DNA from: Salegentibacter holothuriorum
GTDB taxonomy: Bacteria > Bacteroidota > Bacteroidia > Flavobacteriales > Flavobacteriaceae
NCBI RefSeq assembly: GCF_900168045.1
Contig: NZ_FUYY01000004.1
Coordinates: forward strand, 1 to 64,000
Direction of reading: 5' to 3'
Length of the DNA: 64,000 nt
Part shown: positions 34,436 to 42,555 of the stretch, one piece after another
Layout of the letters: each line of letters starts with the position of its first letter
Numbering within the stretch: position 1 is the stretch's first letter
Position numbers and translations under genes: made by a program
The notes under the pieces: generated by a model
The model's database searches: none
What the model saw: only the letters and a program-made list of their open reading frames with translations
What the model was told of the DNA's origin: nothing

Positions 34436-36436
34436 TTATTCTTTGATTTCTTTTTTGGTAGTAACTTCTATAGCTCCATTTTCGGCCTCTTCGCCATATT
34501 TGTCAATTGCACTTTTACCTTTTAGAACATTTATTTTTTCAATATTTACGGACTTAATTTCCTTTAAAATAGCTTCATTTGACTTTTTACCATCAATAAT
34601 TATTACCGGGCCAATTTTTTCTTCGAGGTTAATGTGAAAATTGATTTTTTCGTCAGATTCTTTAGTCCATTGAAAAGCATTGATATCCTCTCCCGTGCGA
34701 AAACCAATTTCTTTTCCAGACATTATTTCCTGATCGGTTTTTTTCTGAAATCTTTGAAACCCGAATGAACGTCCTTTACCTTTTTTTGTATTTTTTCTTT
34801 TAGACGATCTATCTAATACTTTAGTAGTAATAATCACCGCGCCGTCTTTGGCTTCCTCGCCATAAAGAGAAATCGCGCTCTCACCTTTGAGCACATTTAC
34901 ACTTTCAATTAATTTGTTATCTATAAGTTCTATAATTTCCATTTTGCTTTTTTCGCCGTTTAAAATATAAATTGGGTCTCCTGGAATTTTTTTAGGCTTT
35001 TTAGAAATTTTGGTAGAGATAAGTATTACCCCATTTTCACCATTTTTCCCGGCTTCATGTATGGCTTTTTTCCCCTTAAGTACCTGCACTTTGGCTATAT
35101 TCTCAGGGTCCAGGCTCTCTACATCTTTTTTAAAGGCTTTTTTACCGTCAATTTTATAAATCAAATCTTCCGGCAGTTTTTCTTCTTTTATAGTTTCAAC
35201 ATCAACCTCGGTTAAGCGGGAATCAGTTGGTTCGTTCGGTTTTTTATTACCAATAAAGATAAAAGCAATTTTCCCGGCTTCATGAAATTTGGCAGCAATT
35301 TTAAACGCTAGCATATTCCCATTTTTATCAGTTTCAGACTGGAATGTTTGAGTATCGCCTTTTTCTAAAGTATAGGAGATATTAATATTTTTTAACTTAT
35401 TAGCTGAATACTTGAGGTCACGCCACTCAAGTTTCACCATTTTTTCAGCGAAAGCATGTTGAAATTTTTCCAGATCGGCTTTTGAAGTATTTTCTGAAAA
35501 ATTTGCTTCTAAAACTTTTTGATTTTCTTTAGAATTTATGTTGAACCTAGTATTGTTTTCTGAAAGGTTGTTGCTAGCCTGGGTCTTTACATTAAATATG
35601 AGCATAAAGGCTAAAATTGCCGGAAAAACAAGGCTTATTTTCCAAAGACAGGGATTTTTAGTAGTTTTTTTGTTTAGCATAAGAATTCGTTTTTTGATAA
35701 ATGATTGATAAAAATGATTGGTGAGTGCCGGTTGTGAATTTGTAATAGAAACCTTTACTAATGCTTGCTGATATGATTTCTTTGCCCCGGATAGTGCCAC
35801 GGTCTCCTTGTCGGCTATATACTCCAGGTTTTGTTCCACACTTTTTTTATATAACCAGCTTAACGGATTAAACCAAAGTAGGGCAGTAGTGAGATTAGCG
35901 ATTATTATATCTAAGGAATGCAGTTGAGACGCATGAATTTTTTCGTGTAGTAAGATCATTTCAAGATCTTGCTCTGAATGCGTTTCCGGATTGTAAACGA
36001 TAAATTTGAAAAATGAAAACGGACTTATCGCAGTATCTGTTTTTATAAATTTAAAATTACCGTTTTTAGAGATGGTACTATTGGATATGAGCTTTAAAAT
36101 ACCGTAAAGCTGAAATGTAATTCGACTTAAAAAGAAAGTGGCGATAAATATGTAAACCGTCCCGAGAACTTCCCAGATTCCCAAAGTGGCTGCTAAATTT
36201 CCTGAAACTTCCTGAGTAGTTATTGGAATCTGATTCAATGAAAAATTATTGGCTTCCACAATTACTTTACGGGTGAAATAAATAGCAGGTAAAATTGCCG
36301 ATGCAAAAATACCACCCAATAAAAACCTTCGATTCACCTGGAAATTAGTATCTCTTATAAGTAAAACAATATAAGCCAGGTGAAAAATAGATAGGAGTCC
36401 GGCGCTTTTAAATAAATAGGTTAGCAATGCTTCCAT
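34436..36436 (-). CDS. BlaR1-type M56 metallopeptidase with three TonB-plug-like repeats
   Basis: 666 aa. N-terminal TM helices and the M56 zinc motif LLHEKIHASQ (HExxH, near residue 165) with the downstream NLEYIADKE. A further TM near 275-290 (LVFPAILAFMLIFNV) is followed by a periplasmic part. The C-terminal 260 residues hold three units of the form (I)xxDGKK...INVLKGKSAIDKYGEEAENGAI-TTK, like the end of the TonB receptor plug domain. Cotranscribed with the BlaI-type repressor 3 bases upstream. Probable signalling protease that inactivates the repressor on a surface stimulus. Confidence 0.9.
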   Translation of the reverse strand: MEALLTYLFKSAGLLSIFHLAYIVLLIRDTNFQVNRRFLLGGIFASAILPAIYFTRKVIVEANNFSLNQIPITTQEVSGNLAATLGIWEVLGTVYIFIATFFLSRITFQLYGILKLISNSTISKNGNFKFIKTDTAISPFSFFKFIVYNPETHSEQDLEMILLHEKIHASQLHSLDIIIANLTTALLWFNPLSWLYKKSVEQNLEYIADKETVALSGAKKSYQQALVKVSITNSQPALTNHFYQSFIKKRILMLNKKTTKNPCLWKISLVFPAILAFMLIFNVKTQASNNLSENNTRFNINSKENQKVLEANFSENTSKADLEKFQHAFAEKMVKLEWRDLKYSANKLKNINISYTLEKGDTQTFQSETDKNGNMLAFKIAAKFHEAGKIAFIFIGNKKPNEPTDSRLTEVDVETIKEEKLPEDLIYKIDGKKAFKKDVESLDPENIAKVQVLKGKKAIHEAGKNGENGVILISTKISKKPKKIPGDPIYILNGEKSKMEIIELIDNKLIESVNVLKGESAISLYGEEAKDGAVIITTKVLDRSSKRKNTKKGKGRSFGFQRFQKKTDQEIMSGKEIGFRTGEDINAFQWTKESDEKINFHINLEEKIGPVIIIDGKKSNEAILKEIKSVNIEKINVLKGKSAIDKYGEEAENGAIEVTTKKEIKE

Positions 36437-36439
36437 AAC

Positions 36440-36805
36440 CTATTCCTTGTTTTCTTTTTCTATAATTTCAAGGATTTCCCGAAGTTCTTTTGCACTAATT
36501 TTTTCTTCTTTAGCGAAAAATGAGACCATGCTTTTATAAGAATTATCAAAAAAGCGTTTAGAGGTCAGACTCATAATATGTTTTCTGTATTCTTCTTTTG
36601 AGATCACCGGGTAATATTGGTGGGTGTTGCCGTAGGCTGTGTGAGACACAAAACCTTTATCTTCTAGGTGCCGAACTATTGTAGATACGGTGTTGTAATG
36701 CAATTTTTGGTCTTTAATCTTAGGTAAAATCTCTTTTACAAAGGCTTTCTCTAATTGCCAGAGAATGCGCATTACTTCTTCTTCCTTGTTGGTTAATTTT
36801 TTCAT
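36440..36805 (-). CDS. BlaI/MecI/CopY-family transcriptional repressor
   Basis: 121 aa. Winged helix: TNKEEEVMRILWQLEKAFVKEI, then HYNTVSTIVRHLEDKGFVSH, the BlaI family core, and a C-terminal dimerisation region. In the BlaR1/BlaI scheme the M56 partner triggers its cleavage. A dyad at 36849-36867 next to its -7 box suggests autorepression. No beta-lactamase gene is nearby, so the regulon is elsewhere or of another kind. Confidence 0.94.
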   Translation of the reverse strand: MKKLTNKEEEVMRILWQLEKAFVKEILPKIKDQKLHYNTVSTIVRHLEDKGFVSHTAYGNTHQYYPVISKEEYRKHIMSLTSKRFFDNSYKSMVSFFAKEEKISAKELREILEIIEKENKE

Positions 36806-36824
36806 CTCTAATTTTTGCTTATTT

Positions 36825-36832
36825 CAAATATA
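36825..36832 (-). promoter_or_regulatory. -7 promoter box of the BlaI/M56 operon
   Basis: Minus strand TATATTTG, an exact TAnnTTTG, 20 bases upstream of the repressor start. The operator dyad lies where the -33 element would be. Confidence 0.7.
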
Positions 36833-36848
36833 ACGAAATAAATAGTTT

Positions 36849-36867
36849 AACTACTAAATAAGTAGTT
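36849..36867. promoter_or_regulatory. Probable BlaI operator dyad
   Basis: AACTACTAAATAAGTAGTT has perfect 7-base arms (AACTACT/AGTAGTT) around 5 bases, similar in form to the TAC/GTA-type dyads bound by BlaI/MecI. It covers the -33 region of the repressor's own promoter. Confidence 0.65.
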
Positions 36868-36911
36868 GATTTTTTCCTTTTATAATGTTTTTGAGTTTGG
36901 CTTTATATTGA

Positions 36912-36992
36912 AATTTAAATATTTCGAGGCTTTCCTCGATAAAAATGTATTCATTTAATACCTTCTGGGCTTGCCTTCGGGGTAGTTTACTA
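36912..36992. repeat. REP/BIME-like repeat, headless copy 9
   Basis: Lacks the palindromic head. Hairpin 1 is TATTTCGAGGCTTTCCTCGA, hairpin 2 is TACCTTCTGGGCTTGCCTTC, and the end is GGTAGTTTACT. It lies between divergent genes, close upstream of the antiporter start. Confidence 0.7.
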
Positions 36993-37026
36993 ACAGGATT
37001 ATTTTATCTTCGCAAAAAACTTTTAG

Positions 37027-37974
37027 ATGAGTATTGCTTTTATTCTTATTGGGCTTGTTTTATTGGTAGTAGGTGGGGAGTTTTTGGTTAGAGCTTCAGT
37101 AGCCTTATCTTTTAAATTAAATGTTTCCAGAATGGTGATTGGGTTAACGGTGGTTTCCTTCGCTACTTCTGCCCCGGAACTTTTGGTAAGCCTGCAGGCT
37201 GCCCTTTCTGGCTTTTCAGATATTTCCCTCGGAAATGTTATAGGATCCAATATTGCCAATTTAGGATTAGTGCTGGGGATTACCGCTATAATTTCCTCTA
37301 TTGCGGTAGATAGGGAGTTCTACCGATTTAACTGGCCGGCGATGATGATATTTTCTATCGTGCTATATTACTTTTTAAGTAGCGGGGGGAATATCTCTCG
37401 TATAGAAGGTATAATCTTATTTGCGGGATTGGTGCTATTTTTATTTCTATTGATAAGAAGATCTCGTAGAAAGACCGAAATAGCCGTAGAAGGAATAGAT
37501 GATTCCTTAAAAGATACGTCTAATTTTAAAATGATTATTTGGTTGCTCATTGGTGGTGTTTCGCTTTGGGGAGGGTCAGAACTATTAGTAGATGGCGCAG
37601 TAGACCTGGCAACAATGCTTGGGGTAAGTGAAAGAGTGATTTCGGTTACCATGATCGCTATAGGAACAAGCGTTCCTGAGCTTGCGGCTTCAGTAATTGC
37701 CGCTTTAAAAAAGGAAAAGGCACTTTCATTAGGAAATCTTATAGGGTCAAATATTTTTAATATTGCTTCGGTTTTAGGGATTACGGCAATGATTCAACCA
37801 ATCTACATTCAATCAGATCAAATACTTACCAACGACATTTTTTGGATGATAGGGGTTGCTTTTGCCATTGCTCCATTGGCTTTTCTTCCTAAAAAGTTTC
37901 TTTTTAACCGGTACAAGGGAATAATTTTGTTTGTAAGCTATGTGATTTTTACGGGTCTTGCATTTTTGGGTTAA
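37027..37974 (+). CDS. Calcium/sodium antiporter (CaCA family, YrbG-like)
   Basis: 315 aa, about ten TM helices in two inverted halves. Each half holds an alpha-repeat: SFATSAPELLVSLQAALSG with IGSNIANLGLVLG, and AIGTSVPELAASVIAAL with IGSNIFNIASVLG. These carry the ion-binding acidic residues of the K+-independent Ca2+/Na+ exchangers. Inner membrane; exports Ca2+ (or exchanges cations) against Na+ or H+. Monocistronic. Confidence 0.95.
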   Translation: MSIAFILIGLVLLVVGGEFLVRASVALSFKLNVSRMVIGLTVVSFATSAPELLVSLQAALSGFSDISLGNVIGSNIANLGLVLGITAIISSIAVDREFYRFNWPAMMIFSIVLYYFLSSGGNISRIEGIILFAGLVLFLFLLIRRSRRKTEIAVEGIDDSLKDTSNFKMIIWLLIGGVSLWGGSELLVDGAVDLATMLGVSERVISVTMIAIGTSVPELAASVIAALKKEKALSLGNLIGSNIFNIASVLGITAMIQPIYIQSDQILTNDIFWMIGVAFAIAPLAFLPKKFLFNRYKGIILFVSYVIFTGLAFLG

Positions 37975-38027
37975 TTTTAGGGGGGTGTATTAAGAAAGTC
38001 ATAAAAATTTCAATCGAGGGGTGGTTG

Positions 38028-38061
38028 TTTGGTGGGGTGTGTGTAAAAATACATACATTTG
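38028..38061 (+). promoter_or_regulatory. Bacteroidota promoter of the glutamine synthetase gene
   Basis: TTTG at 38028-38031 and TACATTTG at 38054-38061, 22 bases apart, matching the TTTG / TAnnTTTG Bacteroidota promoter. Start codon is 35 bases further on. Confidence 0.65.
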
Positions 38062-38096
38062 TTAGCTGAAATTTAAAATTATCAAACAACACAGTC

Positions 38097-40283
38097 ATGT
38101 CAACTTTAAGATTTGAAGCTTTAAAAGAAATTTTTAACCGCAAGCCGGTTAAGATAGAAGAGCCGGCCAGAAGGTCTGAGATTTTTGGAACAAATGTTTT
38201 CAACGAAGCCTCTATGAGACAATACCTTACCAAGGAAGCTTACCAAAATGTTATGGAAGCTAATAAAACAGGTAAGAAAATTGAACGTAGGGTGTCAGAC
38301 CATATTTCTACCGGAATGAAAGAATGGGCTATTTCAAAAGGAGCAACCCATTATACGCACTGGTTCCAGCCATTAACAGGAACAACAGCAGAAAAACACG
38401 ATGCTTTTTTTGAAACTCAAAGTGACGGAGGTGCCATAGAAAAATTTGGTGGAGGTGCTTTGGTACAACAAGAACCAGATGCCTCAAGTTTTCCTAGTGG
38501 AGGAATAAGAAATACTTTTGAAGCCCGTGGATATACTGCCTGGGACCCTACTTCTCCGGCCTTTATTTGGGGGACAACACTTTGTATTCCTACGATCTTT
38601 GTATCTTATACCGGTGAAGCCCTGGACCATAAAACACCACTTTTAAGGGCACTGCAATCTGTAGATCAGGCAGCAACCGCTGTAGCAAAATATTTTGATA
38701 AAAACGTTACCAAGGTGACGGCTACTTTAGGCTGGGAGCAAGAGTATTTTCTTATAGACTCGGCTTTAGCCGCCACACGTCCCGACCTTACTTTGGCAGG
38801 ACGTACCTTGCTTGGGCATTCGCCTGCAAAGGGACAACAATTAGACGACCACTATTTTGGTTCTATCCCGTCAAGGGTTTTGGCTTATATCCGAGACCTG
38901 GAAATTGAGTGCATGAAACTTGGTATTCCAGTAAAAACGCGTCATAACGAAGTAGCTCCAAATCAATTTGAGCTAGCGCCAATATTTGAAGAAGGAAATC
39001 TTGCCGTAGACCATAACTCTTTGCTTATGGATATTATGAGTAAAATTGCCGAGAAGCATAATTTTAAGGTGATTTTACACGAGAAGCCATTTGCAGGAAT
39101 AAATGGTAGTGGTAAACATAATAACTGGTCTCTGGCAACAGATACCGGTACTAATTTATTAGCTCCGGGTTCTACGCCAATGAAGAACCTTCAGTTTCTT
39201 ACATTCTTTATTAATATCCTTAAAGCGGTTCATGATAACGAAGAGCTTTTAAGAGCCGGGATTGCAAGTGCATCTAACGATCATAGGTTAGGCGCACAAG
39301 AAGCACCACCAGCAATTATTTCAGCGTTTATTGGAACGCAATTAACCGAAGTTTTGGATGAATTAGAAAAGGTAACTGACGGTAAATTATCTCCTAAAGA
39401 GAAAACAGAATTAAAACTAAATGTAGTAGGTAAAATACCAGAAATTTTACTTGATAATACAGATCGTAACCGTACTTCTTCTTTTGCCTTTACCGGTAAT
39501 AAATTTGAATTTAGAGCAGTAGGTTCTACCGCTAATTGTGGTAATCCTATGACCATTCTAAATACCATCTTATCTAAACAACTTATAGACTTTAAAGCAG
39601 AAGTTGACGAGTTGATAAAAGGTAAAAAGATGAAGAAAGACGATGCTATCTTTAACGTTCTTAGAGAATACATTAAGCAATCTAAGAATATCCGTTTTGA
39701 AGGAGATGGTTATGGCGAAGCCTGGGAAAAAGAAGCTAAAAAACGTGGTCTAAGTAACAATAGAACTACACCTCAAGCTCTTAAAGCATTAACTTCTGAA
39801 AAAACAATATCACTTTTTACAGGATTAAAAGTGATGAATAAAATTGAGTTGGAAGCCCGTCATGAAATTCAACTTGAGGATTATGCGATGCGTATCCAGA
39901 TTGAAGGTAGAATTCTTGGCGATATTGCCCGAAATCACGTAATCCCAACTGCGGTTCGTTATCAAAATATTCTAATTGAAAACGTAGAAGGTTTAAAGCA
40001 TATATATAATGAAGACTTTAAGAAGCATTCTAACGAACAATTAGAGATTATCGAAGAAATTTCTGCCCATATCGCTAAAATAAATAGCGGTGTTAAAGCG
40101 ATGATAGAGGCTAGAAAAGTTGCTAATAAGATTGATGATGCAGAAAAGCGTGCTTTCTCTTATTGTGATGAGGTGAAGCCTTATTTTGATGAAATAAGAT
40201 ATCACTGTGATAAACTGGAACTGCTTGTAGACGACGAACTTTGGCCATTAACCAAGTACAGAGAATTGTTATTTACTCGATAA
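38097..40283 (+). CDS. glnN: Glutamine synthetase type III
   Basis: 728 aa, the length of GSIII (about 700-730), much longer than GSI. Catalyses ATP-dependent synthesis of glutamine from glutamate and ammonium. Motifs: ATLGWEQEYFLID, TRHNEVAPNQFELAPIFEE, the GINGSGKHNNWSLAT substrate loop and NRTSSFAFTGNKFEFRAVGS. The final codons (TTT ACT CGA TAA) are part of a repeat head, so the stop codon comes from the palindrome CTCGATAATCGAG. No PII or amtB gene is adjacent. Confidence 0.95.
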   Translation: MSTLRFEALKEIFNRKPVKIEEPARRSEIFGTNVFNEASMRQYLTKEAYQNVMEANKTGKKIERRVSDHISTGMKEWAISKGATHYTHWFQPLTGTTAEKHDAFFETQSDGGAIEKFGGGALVQQEPDASSFPSGGIRNTFEARGYTAWDPTSPAFIWGTTLCIPTIFVSYTGEALDHKTPLLRALQSVDQAATAVAKYFDKNVTKVTATLGWEQEYFLIDSALAATRPDLTLAGRTLLGHSPAKGQQLDDHYFGSIPSRVLAYIRDLEIECMKLGIPVKTRHNEVAPNQFELAPIFEEGNLAVDHNSLLMDIMSKIAEKHNFKVILHEKPFAGINGSGKHNNWSLATDTGTNLLAPGSTPMKNLQFLTFFINILKAVHDNEELLRAGIASASNDHRLGAQEAPPAIISAFIGTQLTEVLDELEKVTDGKLSPKEKTELKLNVVGKIPEILLDNTDRNRTSSFAFTGNKFEFRAVGSTANCGNPMTILNTILSKQLIDFKAEVDELIKGKKMKKDDAIFNVLREYIKQSKNIRFEGDGYGEAWEKEAKKRGLSNNRTTPQALKALTSEKTISLFTGLKVMNKIELEARHEIQLEDYAMRIQIEGRILGDIARNHVIPTAVRYQNILIENVEGLKHIYNEDFKKHSNEQLEIIEEISAHIAKINSGVKAMIEARKVANKIDDAEKRAFSYCDEVKPYFDEIRYHCDKLELLVDDELWPLTKYRELLFTR

Positions 40284-40345
40284 TCGAGATTTGAAGCTTT
40301 ATTGGTTCACTGTGAAGTGATTTGCCGGATAATCCGTGAAGTTTA
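40272..40345. repeat. REP/BIME-like repeat, copy 10, supplying the GS stop codon
   Basis: Head CTCGATAATCGAG at 40276-40288; its internal TAA (40281-40283) is the glutamine synthetase stop. The hairpin part is replaced by TTCACTGTGAAGTG and GCCGGATAATCC, unlike other copies. Confidence 0.75.
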
Positions 40346-40361
40346 AAAATTGGATAGAAAG

Positions 40362-40391
40362 CCACGTGTGTAATGCACGTGGTTTTTTTTT
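40362..40391 (+). terminator. Terminator of the glutamine synthetase gene
   Basis: Perfect stem CCACGTG / CACGTGG, 7-base loop, then nine T. Confidence 0.92.
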
Positions 40392-41222
40392 GTTTTAGAG
40401 CTAACCTGGAAGAGTTTTAAGAGCAGCTGGTGAATTAAATTTATCTGGTATCTCTATAATTTAAATTCTTATTTGGGAAGGTCTTCTTGATTTTATAATG
40501 CTTCAGCACTTTTAAGCTTGTTTATACTTGAAATTACTTTTATTGACGTTGAAATTTATAAGTTATTTCCTACATTTTGTGTTTTTAGCTGATTTTCAGA
40601 AAGATATCTTTTTAAATTCAATTTTAAGATACGATTTTGTTTTTAAAAACCTGATAATCAAAATATTATTGTGTTTTTTTCGTTCTGAAAAATTGAATTA
40701 TTTTTCGTGAATAAATTTTATCAGAAAGTTCACATAAGACCGATTAATTAACCTTCTTAAAGACTTGAAACTAATTTCAAGGTTACTTTCCTTTTTAATT
40801 AAACTTCAAAAATTTCAGGATTAATAACTTCATAAAACGTCTGATAATGAAACGTTTAAAAGCTTGGTGGCTTCAAAAGCTTTCAAACAAAAAGATAGTG
40901 AGAAATTTCCTACGATTTCTAAGGGATTTTTTTAATGTTTTTCACTATAATCGTCTGATTATTGATCCTTTACATTTTATCAAAAAATGCAGCGATTCAT
41001 CGAAAAATAAAAATTCGTCCAGATTAGCATTATATATTAGCATCAGAATTTAATACGCAACTCCCCCTACCTTGGTTGATTTAAATTCTAAAATCCTACG
41101 TAATCCCTACATAAGTTAAATTCTATAATAAGAAATTTTTATAGAGCTAAAATGAACTGTTTTGCCCCTAAGTGAAATTGTAAGTTTTTAATTTAAATAT
41201 TTTTTAACCTTAATTTTTTATT
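40392..41222. other. Long AT-rich leader/promoter region of the curli operon
   Basis: About 830 bases with no convincing gene. Short open frames exist (for example 40847-41053, 68 codons starting MKRLKAWWLQKL) but have no family-like features. Very AT-rich, with many T-runs. Its length and position suggest a complex control region, as is usual ahead of curli genes. I could not define a binding site. Confidence 0.4.
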
Positions 41223-41999
41223 ATGAAAAAAGTGATTTTTTGCGCAGGAGCGTTAATGTTTGGGGCAGTAGCATTTGCTCAAAGTAATTTTAGTTCAGTT
41301 GATCAGTCAGGTAACAACAATGCCTCGGATGTTGATCAACAAGGTTTGATGAATTCATCTTATGTTACTCAATCTGGAGCTCACAATTCTGCTGATGTAG
41401 ATCAAAAGGCTCAGGATAATGAAGCTTTTATTATTCAATCTGGAGATCACAACTCTGCTGTAACAGGCCAGAATGATGACGGACTACAAGGACCTGGGGA
41501 TAATTTTTCCTGGCAATATCAAAGTGGGAACCACAATGAAGCTGTGATTTCTCAAGACTCTCCTTATACTAACGGAGCTGGAAGCGGAACTGTGAATTCT
41601 GTTGCGATGCAGGTACAATCTGGAAATGGAAATGAAGCTAATATTGAACAGTTAAATAGTAATCATATTTCTATGCAAAGCCAATCTGGTAATAATAACT
41701 CTGCTGACGATTTTCAAACTGGTGCGGGTCATGAATCTTATACCACACAAAGCGGAAATAACAATGAGAGTGAAGTTTACCAAAATGGATGGGGAAGTGA
41801 CTCATACGTAATGCAAACTGGAAATCACAATACTAGTGATGTAGAACAAAAAGGAGATCGCCATTTGTCCTGGTCTCTTCAATCTGGAAATCATAATGCC
41901 AGTACTGTTATGCAAAGTGGTAGCATGCAGATGAGTATAGTTACACAAAGTGGAAACCATAATAGTTCAATGGTTAATCAAGGTAACCTTGGACAATAG
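41223..41999 (+). CDS. Major curlin-like amyloid subunit (CsgA-type)
   Basis: 258 aa. Signal peptide to about residue 20 (VIFCAGALMFGAVAFAQ). The mature part consists of ten imperfect repeats of about 22 residues centred on QSGNHNSADVDQ (variants QSGNNN, QSGAHN, QTGNHN), the curlin repeat with Gln and Asn at fixed positions that stack in the amyloid. E. coli CsgA has five repeats, so this subunit is about twice as long. Histidine often replaces Asn at the centre (GNHN, GDHN). Secreted through CsgG and polymerised outside the cell. Confidence 0.93.
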   Translation: MKKVIFCAGALMFGAVAFAQSNFSSVDQSGNNNASDVDQQGLMNSSYVTQSGAHNSADVDQKAQDNEAFIIQSGDHNSAVTGQNDDGLQGPGDNFSWQYQSGNHNEAVISQDSPYTNGAGSGTVNSVAMQVQSGNGNEANIEQLNSNHISMQSQSGNNNSADDFQTGAGHESYTTQSGNNNESEVYQNGWGSDSYVMQTGNHNTSDVEQKGDRHLSWSLQSGNHNASTVMQSGSMQMSIVTQSGNHNSSMVNQGNLGQ

Positions 42000-42015
42000 T
42001 AAACTAATTAGTAAA

Positions 42016-42051
42016 TACCCCGGATATGATTTTAAGTATCCGGGATATTTT
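42016..42051 (+). terminator. Attenuating terminator after the major curlin gene
   Basis: Stem CCCGGATA / TATCCGGG with a 10-base loop, then ATATTTTTATTTT. It lies between the subunit gene and the assembly genes and would let the subunit be made in excess. Confidence 0.8.
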
Positions 42052-42069
42052 TATTTTAAAAATTTTCCT

Positions 42070-42555
42070 ATGAAAACTATTAGTTTCAGTATTTCCTTAT
42101 TTCTGTTTTGTTTTATCTTTCAATTAAATGCTCAAGATAATTTAAAGCAAGCTCGAATTCAGACTCTGGTTGGAGAGAATTTTCACACAATTGAACAAAA
42201 GGAATTCAAACAGCCGACTAATGAAATTTTCATAAATCAAATAGGAGATAGGAACCAGGTATCTACTACAGTAAGAGTTCAGGAGAATAAATCTGTTTAC
42301 ATTCAAACTGGAAATTATAATAATATTTATTCTAATGTGAATGCTAAAACCTTGACCTCCTCTATTATACAAGATGGAGACAGGAATAAAGTTTTTAGTT
42401 TTGTGAACAGGCCAGCGGAAGAAGTAAGTTTAGAACTTAATCAACAAGGAAATAATCATCATTTTGAGCAATTTGGCTCTAATTCTATAGGGAACAAAAT
42501 GAAATTTCAAATGAATGGTGAATCAAGGTCTTTAATTGTAAGAAATTTTAAATGA
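42070..42555 (+). CDS. Minor curlin-like subunit (probable CsgB-type nucleator)
   Basis: About 161 aa from ATG 42070, chosen because it begins a signal peptide (MKTISFSISLFLFCFIFQLNAQ); a longer frame from 41950 overlaps the curlin gene. The mature part has four to five weaker curlin repeats (NQIGDRNQ, IQTGNYNN, IQDGDRNK, NQQGNNHH). A less regular, more charged repeat protein beside the major subunit fits the nucleator CsgB. It overlaps the next gene by 4 bases. Confidence 0.8.
   Translation: MKTISFSISLFLFCFIFQLNAQDNLKQARIQTLVGENFHTIEQKEFKQPTNEIFINQIGDRNQVSTTVRVQENKSVYIQTGNYNNIYSNVNAKTLTSSIIQDGDRNKVFSFVNRPAEEVSLELNQQGNNHHFEQFGSNSIGNKMKFQMNGESRSLIVRNFK

Noticed and set aside
36912-36992. Possible bidirectional terminator between BlaI and the antiporter
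   Set aside because: The genes are divergent, so no terminator is needed; the hairpins match the dispersed repeat family.
40528-41053. Short frames upstream of the curli operon (60 and 68 codons)
   Set aside because: No domain, signal or conserved pattern; such frames are expected in AT-rich DNA of this length.
41223-41999. Repetitive stretch as a possible CRISPR or tandem DNA repeat
   Set aside because: The periodicity is at protein level (curlin repeats of about 22 residues) with diverged codons and an intact reading frame.
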